Below are positions 1-7,655 of a stretch of DNA of 64,000 bases, one piece after another; positions within the stretch are counted from its first letter, which is position 1, and every line of letters begins with the position of its first letter. Source of the DNA: Streptomyces antioxidans (GTDB lineage: Bacteria; Actinomycetota; Actinomycetes; Streptomycetales; Streptomycetaceae). Below the pieces are notes generated by a model. The model did not search any database, was not told the DNA's origin, and saw only the letters and a program-made list of their open reading frames with translations. The DNA is taken from positions 124,001 to 188,000 of the forward strand of contig NZ_LAKD02000032.1 in NCBI RefSeq assembly GCF_000968685.2, written 5' to 3'. A program made the position numbers and the translations under genes.

Positions 1-325
1 GGTACAGCTCGCGCAGCGGGATGCGGCGCACCAGACAGTCCTGCGAGGGCCGGCCCAGCAGGGTGTGGCGCGGCCCCTCGACCGGGCCGGGGAGCGCCGC
101 GCCCGTCTCCAGGCGGCCGAGGAAGTGCCACTGCCCCTCCTCGGCGGCGTCCACCGCGAAGAGGTCCAGGGCGCCGCCGACGACGAGCCAGAGCACCTGC
201 GGGCCCTCCAGCGGGAGGCTGCGCAGCCCGGCGCAGTCGACGGGCGTGCCGAGGGCGCCCAGCGCCTGGACCACCGCGTCGCCGCCGTCCGCGGCCACCG
301 CCGCGGCCGGGTGAACGGACGCCAT
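1..325 (-). CDS. NHLM-type bacteriocin export ABC transporter, ATP-binding/permease subunit (5' part only)
   Basis: Only the first 108 codons are in the window; the gene continues past position 1. It starts at ATG 325, one base after the stop of the upstream peptidase-ABC gene, so the two are probably translationally coupled. The visible part (ASVHPAAAVAADGGDAVVQA, then WLVVGGALDLFAV and a QWHFLGRLETG stretch) is the soluble cyclic-nucleotide-binding-like region that precedes the membrane domain in the second ABC protein of NHLM (nitrile-hydratase-leader microcin) export systems. The family usually exceeds 700 residues, so the membrane and ATPase domains must lie outside the window. Assignment rests on this N-terminal domain plus gene order; a peptidase-less exporter half is inferred. 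Confidence 0.75.
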   Translation of the reverse strand, partial: MASVHPAAAVAADGGDAVVQALGALGTPVDCAGLRSLPLEGPQVLWLVVGGALDLFAVDAAEEGQWHFLGRLETGAALPGPVEGPRHTLLGRPSQDCLVRRIPLRELY

Positions 326-326
326 G

Positions 327-2621
327 TCAGTGCTCCTTCATCAGCTCGGCGTACGGGCCCCCGGCGGCGGCGAGGTCCTCGTGCCGGCCGCGTTCGACCA
401 CCGTGCCGCGGTTCAGGACGAGGATCTCGTCGCTGTCCCGTACGGTGCTGAGCCGGTGGGCGATCACCACACACGCACAGCCGCGGCGGCGCAGGTTGTC
501 CATGACGAGCTGCTCGGTCCGGGCGTCCAGGGCGCTGGTGACCTCGTCCAGCACCAGCACACTGGGGCGGCGCACCAGGGCGCGGGCGATCTCAAGACGC
601 TGCCGCTGGCCGCCGGAGAAGTTGCGGCCGTCCTGCTCCACCCGGCAGTGGATCCCCTCCGGGCGCCGTGCGATCACATCGTCGTAGAGCGCGGCGTCCC
701 GCAGGGCCTCTACCACCGCCTCGTCCGGGATCGAGGGGTCCCACAGCGCCACGTTGTCCCGCACGGTCCCCTCGAACAGGAAGATCTCCTGGTCGACGAA
801 GGAGACGGAGGCGGCCAGGGCGCCGCGGGGGATGTCCTCCAGGCGCTGTCCGTCGATCCGGATCACCCCCTCCCAGGGGGTGTAGAGGCCGGAGACGAGC
901 CGGGAGACGGTGGACTTGCCGCTGCCGGAGGCGCCGACCAGCGCCACCTGCCGGCCGGGGCCGACGAACAGCGAGAAGTCGCGCAGCAGCGGCTCGTCCA
1001 GCGGGTTGTAGCCGAAGGTGATGTTCTCCAGGGTCACCTGCCCGGTGAGACGGCGGGTGTCCTCGCGCGGTTCGTCGCGGGTGTAGAGGGAGTCCACCGG
1101 GAAGTTCTCCACGTCCTTGAGCCGGGCCACGTCGGCGGAGAAGTCCTGGATGCGCCCGGCCACTCCGTTGAGCCGGGTGATGGGCGCGGTGAAGCGGGTC
1201 ACCAGCGCCTGGAAGGCCACCAGCAGACCGATGGAGATGTGGCCGTCGACGGCCCGCAGCCCGCCGATCCAGAGGATGAGGGCGCTGTTGAGCGTGGCGA
1301 GGGTGGGGGCGACCACGGCCAGTACGGAGCTCGGCACCCCCAGGCGCTGCTGCTCCTCCAGGGTGATGGCGTGCTGACCGGCCCAGCGGCGGAAGTAGCC
1401 CGCCTCGCCACCGGTGGCCTTCACCGTCTCGATGAGCTGGAGACCGGTGTACGAGGTGGTGGTCAGCCGCGCGGTGTCGGCCCGCAGCTTCTGCGTCCTG
1501 GTGGCCCGCAGCCGCACCACCACCCGTATCGCCACCACGTTGAGCAGCGCCAACCCGATGCCGACGCCGGTGAGTTGGGGATCGTAGGTCCACAGCAGCA
1601 CGGCGTAGAGCACCACTACGACCCCGTCGACGGCCGCCGCGGCCAGATCGCGGGCCAGCGTCTCGGCCACGGTGTCGTTGGAGCGCAGCCGCTGGACCAG
1701 GTCGGCCGGGCTGCGCTGGGCGAAGAAGGTGACGGGCAGCCGCAGCAGATGGCGCAGGAAGCGTGCGCTGCTGAGGGTGGAGGAGATGATGCGCCCGCGC
1801 AGCAGGTTGGCCTGTTGGACACCGGTCAGCAGGGCGGTGAGGACCACCGCCACGGCCATGGACGCGAACAGCGGCCGCAGTGTCGAGTCCTGGCCGGCGA
1901 TCAGGAAGGTGTCGATGTAGGTGCGGCTGAGCGCCGGGACCGCGGCCCCCACCGCCACCAGCAACAGGCTGGCGAGCAGTGACGCGAGCAGGGTGCCGGT
2001 GGTGCCGCGCATCCGCGGGGGCAGGGCGCCCAGCACCCCGGGGCGGCGCCCGCCCCGGCGGAAGGACTCCTCGGGTTCGAAGACCAGGACCACACCGGTG
2101 AAGCTGGTGTCGAACTCCTCGATGGGCACGAAGCGGCGCCCCTTGTCGGGGTCGTTGATGTGGACGCCGCGCTTGCCGAACCGGCGCCCCATGCCGTCGT
2201 AGACGACGTAGTGGTTGAACTCCCAGAACAGGATGGCCGGGGCCTGGACCTCCACCAGGGCCTCGGGCTCCATCTGCATGCCCTTGGCGCGCAGACCGTA
2301 GCTCCGGGCGGCCTTGAGCAGATTGCTGGCGCGCGAGCCGTCCCGGGAGACACCGCAGGCGATCCGCAGCTCCTCCAGCGGCACATGGCGTCCGAAGTGT
2401 CCGAGCACCATGGCCAGCGACGCCGCACCGCACTCCAGGGCCTCCATCTGGAGCACGGTGGGGGTGCGTACGGTACGGCGCCCTGGCTTCCGCGGCCCGG
2501 CTCCGCCACGCGGGGCGCGCCGCCGTCCGCGGGCCGGCTGGGGGCGCCGCGCCCCGCTGCTTCCGGCGGGTGCGGGCCGGGGCGGTCCGGCCTCGTTGGT
2601 CGCGGTCACGGGAGCAGCCAA
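327..2621 (-). CDS. Peptidase-containing ABC exporter (C39 peptidase, NHLM family)
   Basis: A 764-residue fusion that should cut the leader of a double-glycine peptide and export the core. Residues 55-180 are a C39 cysteine peptidase: Cys64 in QMEALECGAAS, His137 in FNHYVV and Asp157 in INDPDKG form the expected triad. A six-helix exporter membrane domain occupies about 205-480. The ATPase follows with Walker A GASGSGKST (Lys569), signature FSGGQRQRLEIARAL and Walker B VLVLDEVTSALD. It overlaps the upstream HlyD-like gene by 16 bases and is followed one base later by a second ABC gene, so all three are one operon. The obvious substrate is the GG-leader peptide encoded at 3520-3738. Confidence 0.93.
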   Translation of the reverse strand: MAAPVTATNEAGPPRPAPAGSSGARRPQPARGRRRAPRGGAGPRKPGRRTVRTPTVLQMEALECGAASLAMVLGHFGRHVPLEELRIACGVSRDGSRASNLLKAARSYGLRAKGMQMEPEALVEVQAPAILFWEFNHYVVYDGMGRRFGKRGVHINDPDKGRRFVPIEEFDTSFTGVVLVFEPEESFRRGGRRPGVLGALPPRMRGTTGTLLASLLASLLLVAVGAAVPALSRTYIDTFLIAGQDSTLRPLFASMAVAVVLTALLTGVQQANLLRGRIISSTLSSARFLRHLLRLPVTFFAQRSPADLVQRLRSNDTVAETLARDLAAAAVDGVVVVLYAVLLWTYDPQLTGVGIGLALLNVVAIRVVVRLRATRTQKLRADTARLTTTSYTGLQLIETVKATGGEAGYFRRWAGQHAITLEEQQRLGVPSSVLAVVAPTLATLNSALILWIGGLRAVDGHISIGLLVAFQALVTRFTAPITRLNGVAGRIQDFSADVARLKDVENFPVDSLYTRDEPREDTRRLTGQVTLENITFGYNPLDEPLLRDFSLFVGPGRQVALVGASGSGKSTVSRLVSGLYTPWEGVIRIDGQRLEDIPRGALAASVSFVDQEIFLFEGTVRDNVALWDPSIPDEAVVEALRDAALYDDVIARRPEGIHCRVEQDGRNFSGGQRQRLEIARALVRRPSVLVLDEVTSALDARTEQLVMDNLRRRGCACVVIAHRLSTVRDSDEILVLNRGTVVERGRHEDLAAAGGPYAELMKEH

Positions 2622-3412
2622 TCGATGGGGTGCTGGGCGTCCAGGTGGACGGTGCCGCCGGTCAGGGTCATGGAGCCGAGGGCGAACGGCGGTCCTTCGG
2701 GGGATGACCAGCGGTAGCCGGAGCGGGTGCCGCGCTCGCGCTCGAGACGCACCTGGACGGCGACCGGCGGGCCGTGTTTGGAGAACTCCTCGCCCAGTTG
2801 CTCACTGCCGAGGTAGGAGCCGATCTGCTGACTGGACTGGGCGGTACGGCCGACGGCCCGCACCTCACCGCGGAGCACCCCGTAGGTCTGCGTGGGCGCG
2901 GACTGCACACTGAGGTCGACCGAGGCGCCCACCCGTACCGACGCCGCCCGGTCCGCGGGCACGTACAGGGTGGCGACCAGGGGGTCGTCGGAGTGGCTGA
3001 CCCGCTCCACGGAGGCCACGTTCGCGCCGGTGTTCAGCACGGCGCCGATCGACGCGGAGAGGGTGGTGAGGCGGCCGGCGGCGAGGGTGCGCACGACGGT
3101 GGTGCCACGGGTGGTGCGGACCTTCAGCAGCGGCGCGCCCGCCGGGAGGGTGCTGCCCTCCCGCGCGAGGACGGAGGTCACCTGGCCCGCGATCGGGCTC
3201 TGCAGCACATAGCTGCCCTGGCCGTGGGTGAGGATCCCGGTGGCGTCGAGGGTGTTGGACACGGTGCCCGTGACGGCCCATACGGCGGCCCCGGCCATGA
3301 CCACCACCGTGACCGCCAGCGCCAGCCACCCCTGGGGACGGGCGTAGCGCACCGGCAGGTCGATGTCCTCTGCCGACTGTGCCTTGGAGAGGGCCTGCTG
3401 GCGGAACTGCAC
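2606..3412 (-). CDS. HlyD-like secretion adaptor of NHLM bacteriocin export system
   Basis: A 268-residue membrane-anchored adaptor. A short cytoplasmic head is followed by one transmembrane segment at about residues 29-47 (GWLALAVTVVVMAGAAVWAV) and an extracytoplasmic beta-rich biotinyl-lipoyl-like domain (YVLQSPIAGQVTSVLAREGS). This is the layout of the shortened HlyD-like proteins that accompany NHLM exporters. In a Gram-positive cell it would stabilise the ABC exporter rather than span a periplasm. The start is GTG 3412 with GGGGAAAG upstream. Its 3' end overlaps the peptidase-ABC gene by 16 bases. The coiled-coil hairpin of classic HlyD is missing, as is usual for this short family. Confidence 0.85.
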   Translation of the reverse strand: MQFRQQALSKAQSAEDIDLPVRYARPQGWLALAVTVVVMAGAAVWAVTGTVSNTLDATGILTHGQGSYVLQSPIAGQVTSVLAREGSTLPAGAPLLKVRTTRGTTVVRTLAAGRLTTLSASIGAVLNTGANVASVERVSHSDDPLVATLYVPADRAASVRVGASVDLSVQSAPTQTYGVLRGEVRAVGRTAQSSQQIGSYLGSEQLGEEFSKHGPPVAVQVRLERERGTRSGYRWSSPEGPPFALGSMTLTGGTVHLDAQHPIDWLLP

Positions 3413-3469
3413 GAGAGTCTTTCCCCAACCGCGAAGGGAGTGTTCGAAGAGTGTGCCGTGGACCGCCGA

Positions 3470-3498
3470 GTGCCCCGGACCAGGCAGGCCCGGGGCAC
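3470..3498 (-). terminator. Hairpin between precursor gene and export operon (partial terminator/attenuator)
   Basis: GTGCCCCGG (3470-3478) and CCGGGGCAC (3490-3498) form a perfect 9-bp stem with an 11-nt loop, 22 bases after the precursor stop and 58 bases before the HlyD-like start. Bacteriocin loci commonly have a leaky terminator here so that precursor transcript exceeds transporter transcript. That role is inferred from position; no U-tract follows. Confidence 0.6.
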
Positions 3499-3519
3499 AG
3501 GGAAGGCGGTAAGTCAGCC

Positions 3520-3738
3520 TCAGAGGCTGCCGACGACCCCACCGACGATGCCGGTGGTGTTCAGGCCGGTGAGACCGTCAACCGTGCTGGTGGCGGTGCC
3601 GACGGCGCCGGTCACCGGGCCGGTGACGGTGTCGACGGTGCCGAGGACGTCGCCCACCGGGTTGCCGATTCCGCCGGCCACGTTGTCCAGTTCGGCGTCG
3701 GAGATCTCCTGGGTGGCGACCTTGGGCGCGTTGTTCAT
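3520..3738 (-). CDS. Double-glycine leader peptide precursor with Cys-free Gly/Val/Thr-rich core
   Basis: A 72-residue precursor starting at ATG 3738 behind an AAGGGAG ribosome site 7 bases away. The leader is acidic (QEISDAELDNVAGG) and ends in a double glycine at residues 22-23, the standard C39 cleavage point. The predicted 49-residue core is a run of hydrophobic Val/Leu/Ile and Gly/Thr steps (VTGPVTGAVGTATSTVDG) with no Cys at all and no aromatic residue. Some relatives in streptomycetes are labelled type A2 lantipeptide, but without Cys no lanthionine can form, and no modifying enzyme is seen in the window. It is probably an unmodified, membrane-active or self-assembling secreted peptide (inference). 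The downstream peptidase/exporter operon is its expected secretion machine. Confidence 0.82.
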   Translation of the reverse strand: MNNAPKVATQEISDAELDNVAGGIGNPVGDVLGTVDTVTGPVTGAVGTATSTVDGLTGLNTTGIVGGVVGSL

Positions 3739-4156
3739 TGTTGCGTCTCCCTTGCGGTGACTGTCTCGTTGAGCTTGCAACAGCGCATGGGTACCGAGGG
3801 GAATCGGCTCCCACAGCATGGCCACGGGGTTCCGGCGGGAACCGGGGATCCGTGGATGCCTTAGCGCGGACTGGGATGTAACCACGGGTCTCGCCACGCT
3901 GCGAGTCGACCCCGGGCCGGAACCGGGCATTCCGCCACTTTCCGATCACATGGCGGGCACAGGCGCGCACCTCGTCGGCGCCGTTCCCTCACAGAAAGGT
4001 CACCGAACTCACCGCGCCCCGTGCCCTTTGTGCGAGGTGACGCGCGTCATGTCGGGCCTGACCGCCACGGCCGGGGCCGGGGCGGCGCACCAGCCGGGGC
4101 GCACACCCGGGATGTGTGTAACCCGTGTGCCGATCACTTGAAGACCGGGCGAACGA
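3739..4156. other. Intergenic region upstream of the peptide precursor
   Basis: No convincing gene. It must hold the precursor promoter on the minus strand, but I cannot single out convincing -35/-10 boxes. Apart from the ribosome site next to 3738 I see no strong palindrome. Confidence 0.5.
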
Positions 4157-4295
4157 AGCGACATGTGGCGCCGGGCGGCACGGGAACGCGACATGTGCGA
4201 CGTCAGGTCACCGCGACATGTGCGACGTCAGGTCACCCGGCCCGCGCGACATGTGCGGCGTCAGGCCGCTCGCGGCATACGCGGCGTCAGGCCGC
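4157..4295. repeat. 25-bp tandem repeats at the 3' end of the GST-like gene
   Basis: Two perfect 25-bp units at 4187-4211 and 4212-4236 begin with CGCGACATGTGC and end with GACGTCAGGTCAC. A third unit at 4245-4269 matches 22 of 25 bases and a fourth degenerate unit at 4271-4295 runs into the stop codon of the GST-like gene (4287). A weak further copy starts at 4157. The 12-mer CGCGACATGTGC occurs again at 5772-5783. There is no spacer structure of a CRISPR array. Function unknown. Confidence 0.85.
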
Positions 4296-5315
4296 CCGGC
4301 CCTCCTCCGGTACCGCCTCGCCGTCCGGCACCGGTCCGGGCGCGGTGCCGTCGCCGAACGGCCGCCCGCCCAGCTCCTCGCGGTGATGCGGCGTCAGCCA
4401 CCCGGTGAGGTCGGGGCCGAGCGGAACGATGCGACGGGGATTGATGTTGGTGTGCACCTGGTAGTAGTGGCGCTTGATGTGGTCGAAGTCGACGGTGTCC
4501 CCGAAACCCGGCGTCTGGAAGAGATCACGGACGTATCCCCACAGCACCGGGTCCTCGCTGAGCTTGTTGCGGTTGCACTTGAAGTGGCCGTGGTACACGG
4601 CGTCGAACCTGACCAGCGTGGTGAACAGCCGGATGTCGGCCTCGGTGATGGTGTCGCCGACCAGATAGCGCCGCCCGGCAAGACGCTCGGACAACTCATC
4701 CAGCCGCGCGAAGAGCCGCCGGTACGCGTCGTCGTAGGTGTGCTGGTGCTCGGCGAAGCCCGCGCGGTACACACCGTTGTTCACATCGCGGTAGATGCCC
4801 TCCGCCACGTCGTCGATCTCGTCGCGGTGCTCCTCGGGGTACAGATCGGGGGCGCCCTCGCGCTGGAGGGCGGTCCACTCGGTGGCGAGGTCCAGGGTGA
4901 TCCGGTGGTAGTCGTTGGTGACCAGTTGGCCACTGGGGACGTCCACCACCGCGGGCACGCTCACCCCGCCCGGATATCCCGTCTCGCGGGCGTCGTACGC
5001 CTCGCTGAGGAACCCGATGCCCAGCACCGGGTCCCGGTCCCCCGGGTCCAGGGTGAAGCGCCAGCTGCGCTCGTCCTGGATGGGGTCGGTGACGGCCAGC
5101 GACAGGGCCCGCTCCAGTCCGAGCAGCCGCCGTGAGACCAGCGCACGGCTCGCCCAGGGGCAGGCCCGGCTGACCACCAGCCGATAGCGCCCGGCCTCCA
5201 CCGGCCAGCCGTCCCGGCCGTCGGCGGTGATCCGGTCGGCGAAGTGCGGCGCGGAACGTCGGAACTCCTTGCGCTCGCGAGGTGTCTCCTGGTCAGCGGT
5301 GTTCAACGGGACCAC
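4287..5315 (-). CDS. Glutathionyl-hydroquinone reductase-like (xi-class) GST family protein
   Basis: A 342-residue cytosolic protein of the YqjG/ECM4 family. The thioredoxin-like N-terminal half has the catalytic ACPWASR motif (Cys52), replacing the Ser/Tyr of ordinary GSTs. The helical C-terminal half carries TITEADIRLFTTLVRFDAVY and the family signature HFKCNRNKL. Family members reduce glutathionyl-hydroquinones. Actinobacteria use mycothiol, so the physiological thiol here is probably mycothiol (inference). The start is GTG 5315 with GGAAGG upstream. It stands alone, with its stop lying inside a tandem-repeat tract. Length matches the family. Confidence 0.9.
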   Translation of the reverse strand: MVPLNTADQETPRERKEFRRSAPHFADRITADGRDGWPVEAGRYRLVVSRACPWASRALVSRRLLGLERALSLAVTDPIQDERSWRFTLDPGDRDPVLGIGFLSEAYDARETGYPGGVSVPAVVDVPSGQLVTNDYHRITLDLATEWTALQREGAPDLYPEEHRDEIDDVAEGIYRDVNNGVYRAGFAEHQHTYDDAYRRLFARLDELSERLAGRRYLVGDTITEADIRLFTTLVRFDAVYHGHFKCNRNKLSEDPVLWGYVRDLFQTPGFGDTVDFDHIKRHYYQVHTNINPRRIVPLGPDLTGWLTPHHREELGGRPFGDGTAPGPVPDGEAVPEEGRAA

Positions 5316-5734
5316 CTACCACCTTCCGAAGCGGGAACCGTCGTGGACGGTCCGGGGCATGGGTCGACTGCCGGGGCTCGTTTGCCACGGTGACATCTAC
5401 CCGGTTCCACATCTCGGGAAGGGATATTCCTCGCGGAACGGACAGAATGGTGGCAGGGAACGGCCGGGGCCGGGGCGGCGCGCCAAGCGGGCGCCGGGCG
5501 CCCTGGTGCCGCTGTCGGGGGCGGTGCCCGCCGTCACTCGGGCTCGGGGACGTGTACCGGCACGTCCCCGAGCGCGCTCCGCGCCCACCGCGGGAAAGAG
5601 GCCCTCGGAGCTGTGAGCACCGTACGGCGCCGGGCTGCATCACTCCCCTCGTGGTGATACAGACCGCCCGCCACGCTGGGAGGCGGGGCCTCGTTCCCGC
5701 GCGGTGCGGCAGGAGTGACGCTAAAGCCGATCAC
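5316..5734. other. Long intergenic region upstream of the GST-like gene, with one strong hairpin
   Basis: No gene is supported. A perfect 13-bp stem, GCTCGGGGACGTG (5542-5554) with CACGTCCCCGAGC (5561-5573) around a 6-nt loop, is the only strong structure. It lies 227 bases upstream of the GST-like start and could be a terminator for read-through from the regulator upstream or part of a 5' leader. Confidence 0.55.
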
Positions 5735-5774
5735 GCGGGCGGGCAACGGTGCACGGTGCGCACCGCCCGCCCGC
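5735..5774 (-). terminator. Terminator of the PucR-like regulator
   Basis: GCGGGCGGGC (5735-5744) pairs perfectly with GCCCGCCCGC (5765-5774), and GGTGC/GCACC can pair inside the loop. It begins 21 bases after the regulator stop codon. The position fits a GC-rich intrinsic-type terminator without a U-tract, as is common in Streptomyces. Confidence 0.6.
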
Positions 5775-5794
5775 GACATGTGCACGGTGCACGG

Positions 5795-7522
5795 TCAGTC
5801 CTCCGGGTGGAGTCCGGTGATGTGCAGGGCGTGCACCAGGTCGTGGATCCCGGAGCCGGTGGTGAGCAGGTCCCGGCTGAGCAGGCGTTCGGCGGCCCGC
5901 AGATGAGCCCTGACGGTGTTCCGGCTGAGACCGAGGTGGCGGGCGGTCCGCTGGGCGTCGGTGTTCGCGTCGATCCAGCCGCGCAGGGTGGTGTGCAGAT
6001 CGCGGCCGCGGGTGTCCTGGAGCGGGCGCAGGAACTCCCGCGCCCAGGCGTGGGCGGGCGCGGTGCGGAACAGCTCCTCCAGGGTGGGCACCGGCCGCAC
6101 ACCGTGGACTCCGAAGCCACCCGCGGAGCCGAAGCCGGTCTCGGAGCCCAGGCCGCCGTCCGGCTGCCCTCCGGTCAGGCAGAAGGCCAGGTCGAGGGCG
6201 GCCCGGGTGCGTACATCGCCCAGGTCGAGGCCGAGGGTGGCCTCCACCCGGCCGAGGTGGTGGGAGACGGTGTTGCGGCTGATGTCCAGCAGCCGGGCCA
6301 CCGCGGACCGGGGAAAGGTGACGGCGAGCCGGGTGATGTCCAGGGTGGCTCTCGGAGTGGACCCCAGGGGCCCCAGCAGCGCGCGGGCCCAGCTGCCCGC
6401 CTCGCTATGGGGCAGCAGGGGCACCAGCGGTGTCCGGCCGAGGTACGCGGCCATCCGCTCGGGCGTATGGCGCGCCGCCGCCAGGGCGTGCAGCGCCTGT
6501 CCGTACGCCTCGGCCGTCGCGCCGAGCGGATACGGACTGCTGATGCCCAGTGCGTAGAGCGGGTTCTCCCGCACCAGGCGGCGCAGCACCGCGCCCTGGC
6601 CTTGGGGCCTCTCGGGGCCGTCGGCGGAGCCGTGGGGGTCGGCGTCGGGCTCGCCCCCGGGCCCGGCGTCGAACCGGCCACCGGCCTCGTCGGCGGACTC
6701 CGCGCCGGATCCGTCGGGGTCGGCGGGCCCGTCGGCGGCTCCGTCAGTGGGTCTGTCAGTGGGTCTGTCGGCGGGCCCGTCAGTGGGTCTGTCAGTGGGT
6801 CTGTCGGCGGGCCCGTCCGCGCCCTCCTCCGCGACCAGACAGATGAGGTGCTCCTTGAAGGCCGGGCAGTGCACCATCAGGCCCGTGCCGTGGTAGCCCG
6901 AGCCGTCCTGGTAGGTCTGCGCCAGCCGGTCCCGGTCCTCCGGCGGGCAGTGCAGCAGATAGACGCGCAGCCGTGCGGCGTCCAGCAGCGCGGGGACGGC
7001 ACCGGTGGTCATCCGGCGGGCCAGGGTGAGATCCCCGGCCAGCAGGGCGCTGAAGACGGCGAACCGCAGCTGTCGCGCCTTGTACTGATAGCCGCGGAAG
7101 GTGGTGTCCGCGTCCTGTGCCCGGTCCAGGAGCGCGATGAGCCCCCCGGCGTGCGAGACCAGCGACGCCGCCTCGCGGGTGGGTGCCGAGGTGCCCGCCA
7201 CCACCAGCACGGGGCGTGGCGCGTGCGGGCCGAGCGCTTCGAGACGCACCTGGAGGGCGCCGCTCTCGATGGCCGCCGCGGCCATCTGCCCACCGGACAG
7301 CCGTGCCAGTGTCGGTTCGAGCGGGGGCAGGATCCGCCGCGGGAAGCGCGCGGTGGAGGCCTCGACGGCGCCCTCGCTGCCGAGCAGCGCGACATCGGCG
7401 CCGATCTGATGGCCCAGCCATTCGAGGACCGGCCGCGGATCCGCCCCGGCCCCCCGGCTCATCTGTCGCCGCACCTCGTGCAGCAGCTCGTCCAGCCGCC
7501 CGGTGTGGGCCCGTACCTCCAC
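5795..7522 (-). CDS. PucR/CdaR-like transcriptional regulator with two C-terminal HTH modules
   Basis: Chosen start GTG 7522 gives 575 residues. An in-frame GTG lies at 7540, but AAGGAG at 7535-7530 sits exactly 7 bases before 7522 and so decides the start. The N-terminal half is a ligand- or signal-type domain without a recognisable catalytic motif. A low-complexity linker holds a 12-residue DGPADRPTDRPT duplication. Two PucR-type helix-turn-helix units follow: SAVARLLDISRNTVSHHLGR and, at the C-terminus, TARHLGLSRNTVRAHLRAAE. Two such modules in one chain is unusual. It neighbours a GST-like gene downstream and a TetR gene upstream; no target is evident. Confidence 0.8.
   Translation of the reverse strand: MEVRAHTGRLDELLHEVRRQMSRGAGADPRPVLEWLGHQIGADVALLGSEGAVEASTARFPRRILPPLEPTLARLSGGQMAAAAIESGALQVRLEALGPHAPRPVLVVAGTSAPTREAASLVSHAGGLIALLDRAQDADTTFRGYQYKARQLRFAVFSALLAGDLTLARRMTTGAVPALLDAARLRVYLLHCPPEDRDRLAQTYQDGSGYHGTGLMVHCPAFKEHLICLVAEEGADGPADRPTDRPTDGPADRPTDRPTDGAADGPADPDGSGAESADEAGGRFDAGPGGEPDADPHGSADGPERPQGQGAVLRRLVRENPLYALGISSPYPLGATAEAYGQALHALAAARHTPERMAAYLGRTPLVPLLPHSEAGSWARALLGPLGSTPRATLDITRLAVTFPRSAVARLLDISRNTVSHHLGRVEATLGLDLGDVRTRAALDLAFCLTGGQPDGGLGSETGFGSAGGFGVHGVRPVPTLEELFRTAPAHAWAREFLRPLQDTRGRDLHTTLRGWIDANTDAQRTARHLGLSRNTVRAHLRAAERLLSRDLLTTGSGIHDLVHALHITGLHPED
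6745..6816. repeat. Perfect 36-bp tandem duplication inside the regulator gene
   Basis: Positions 6745-6780 and 6781-6816 are identical 36-mers in frame, encoding the DGPADRPTDRPT linker repeat. Each 36-mer itself contains a duplicated CAGTGGGTCTGT. Slippage here would change linker length by 12 residues without a frameshift. Confidence 0.9.
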
Positions 7523-7655
7523 AGCCGTACTCCTTCTCACCCCCGTGCCGCGTCCATCCCGCGCGGACCGATCGGCGGTCCGCGCTCCGGCGTACTTTCT
7601 CCGACGTACTTTAAAGACCCGTAAACGGGAGCCCGGACAGCGCCGTGGACCGCGG

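Noticed and set aside
324..1982. Long plus-strand open frame opposite the peptidase-ABC gene
   Set aside because: It is the antisense shadow of a GC-rich gene: no ribosome site, no domain, His/Gly/Arg-rich low-complexity translation. The same applies to other long antisense frames, e.g. opposite the GH3, ABC-F and PL8 genes.
3520..3738. Calling the peptide a lanthipeptide
   Set aside because: The core has no Cys and no lanthionine synthetase is in the window; only the leader style matches.
4157..4295. CRISPR array
   Set aside because: Units are directly adjacent, degenerate and lack spacers of regular size; no cas gene is nearby.
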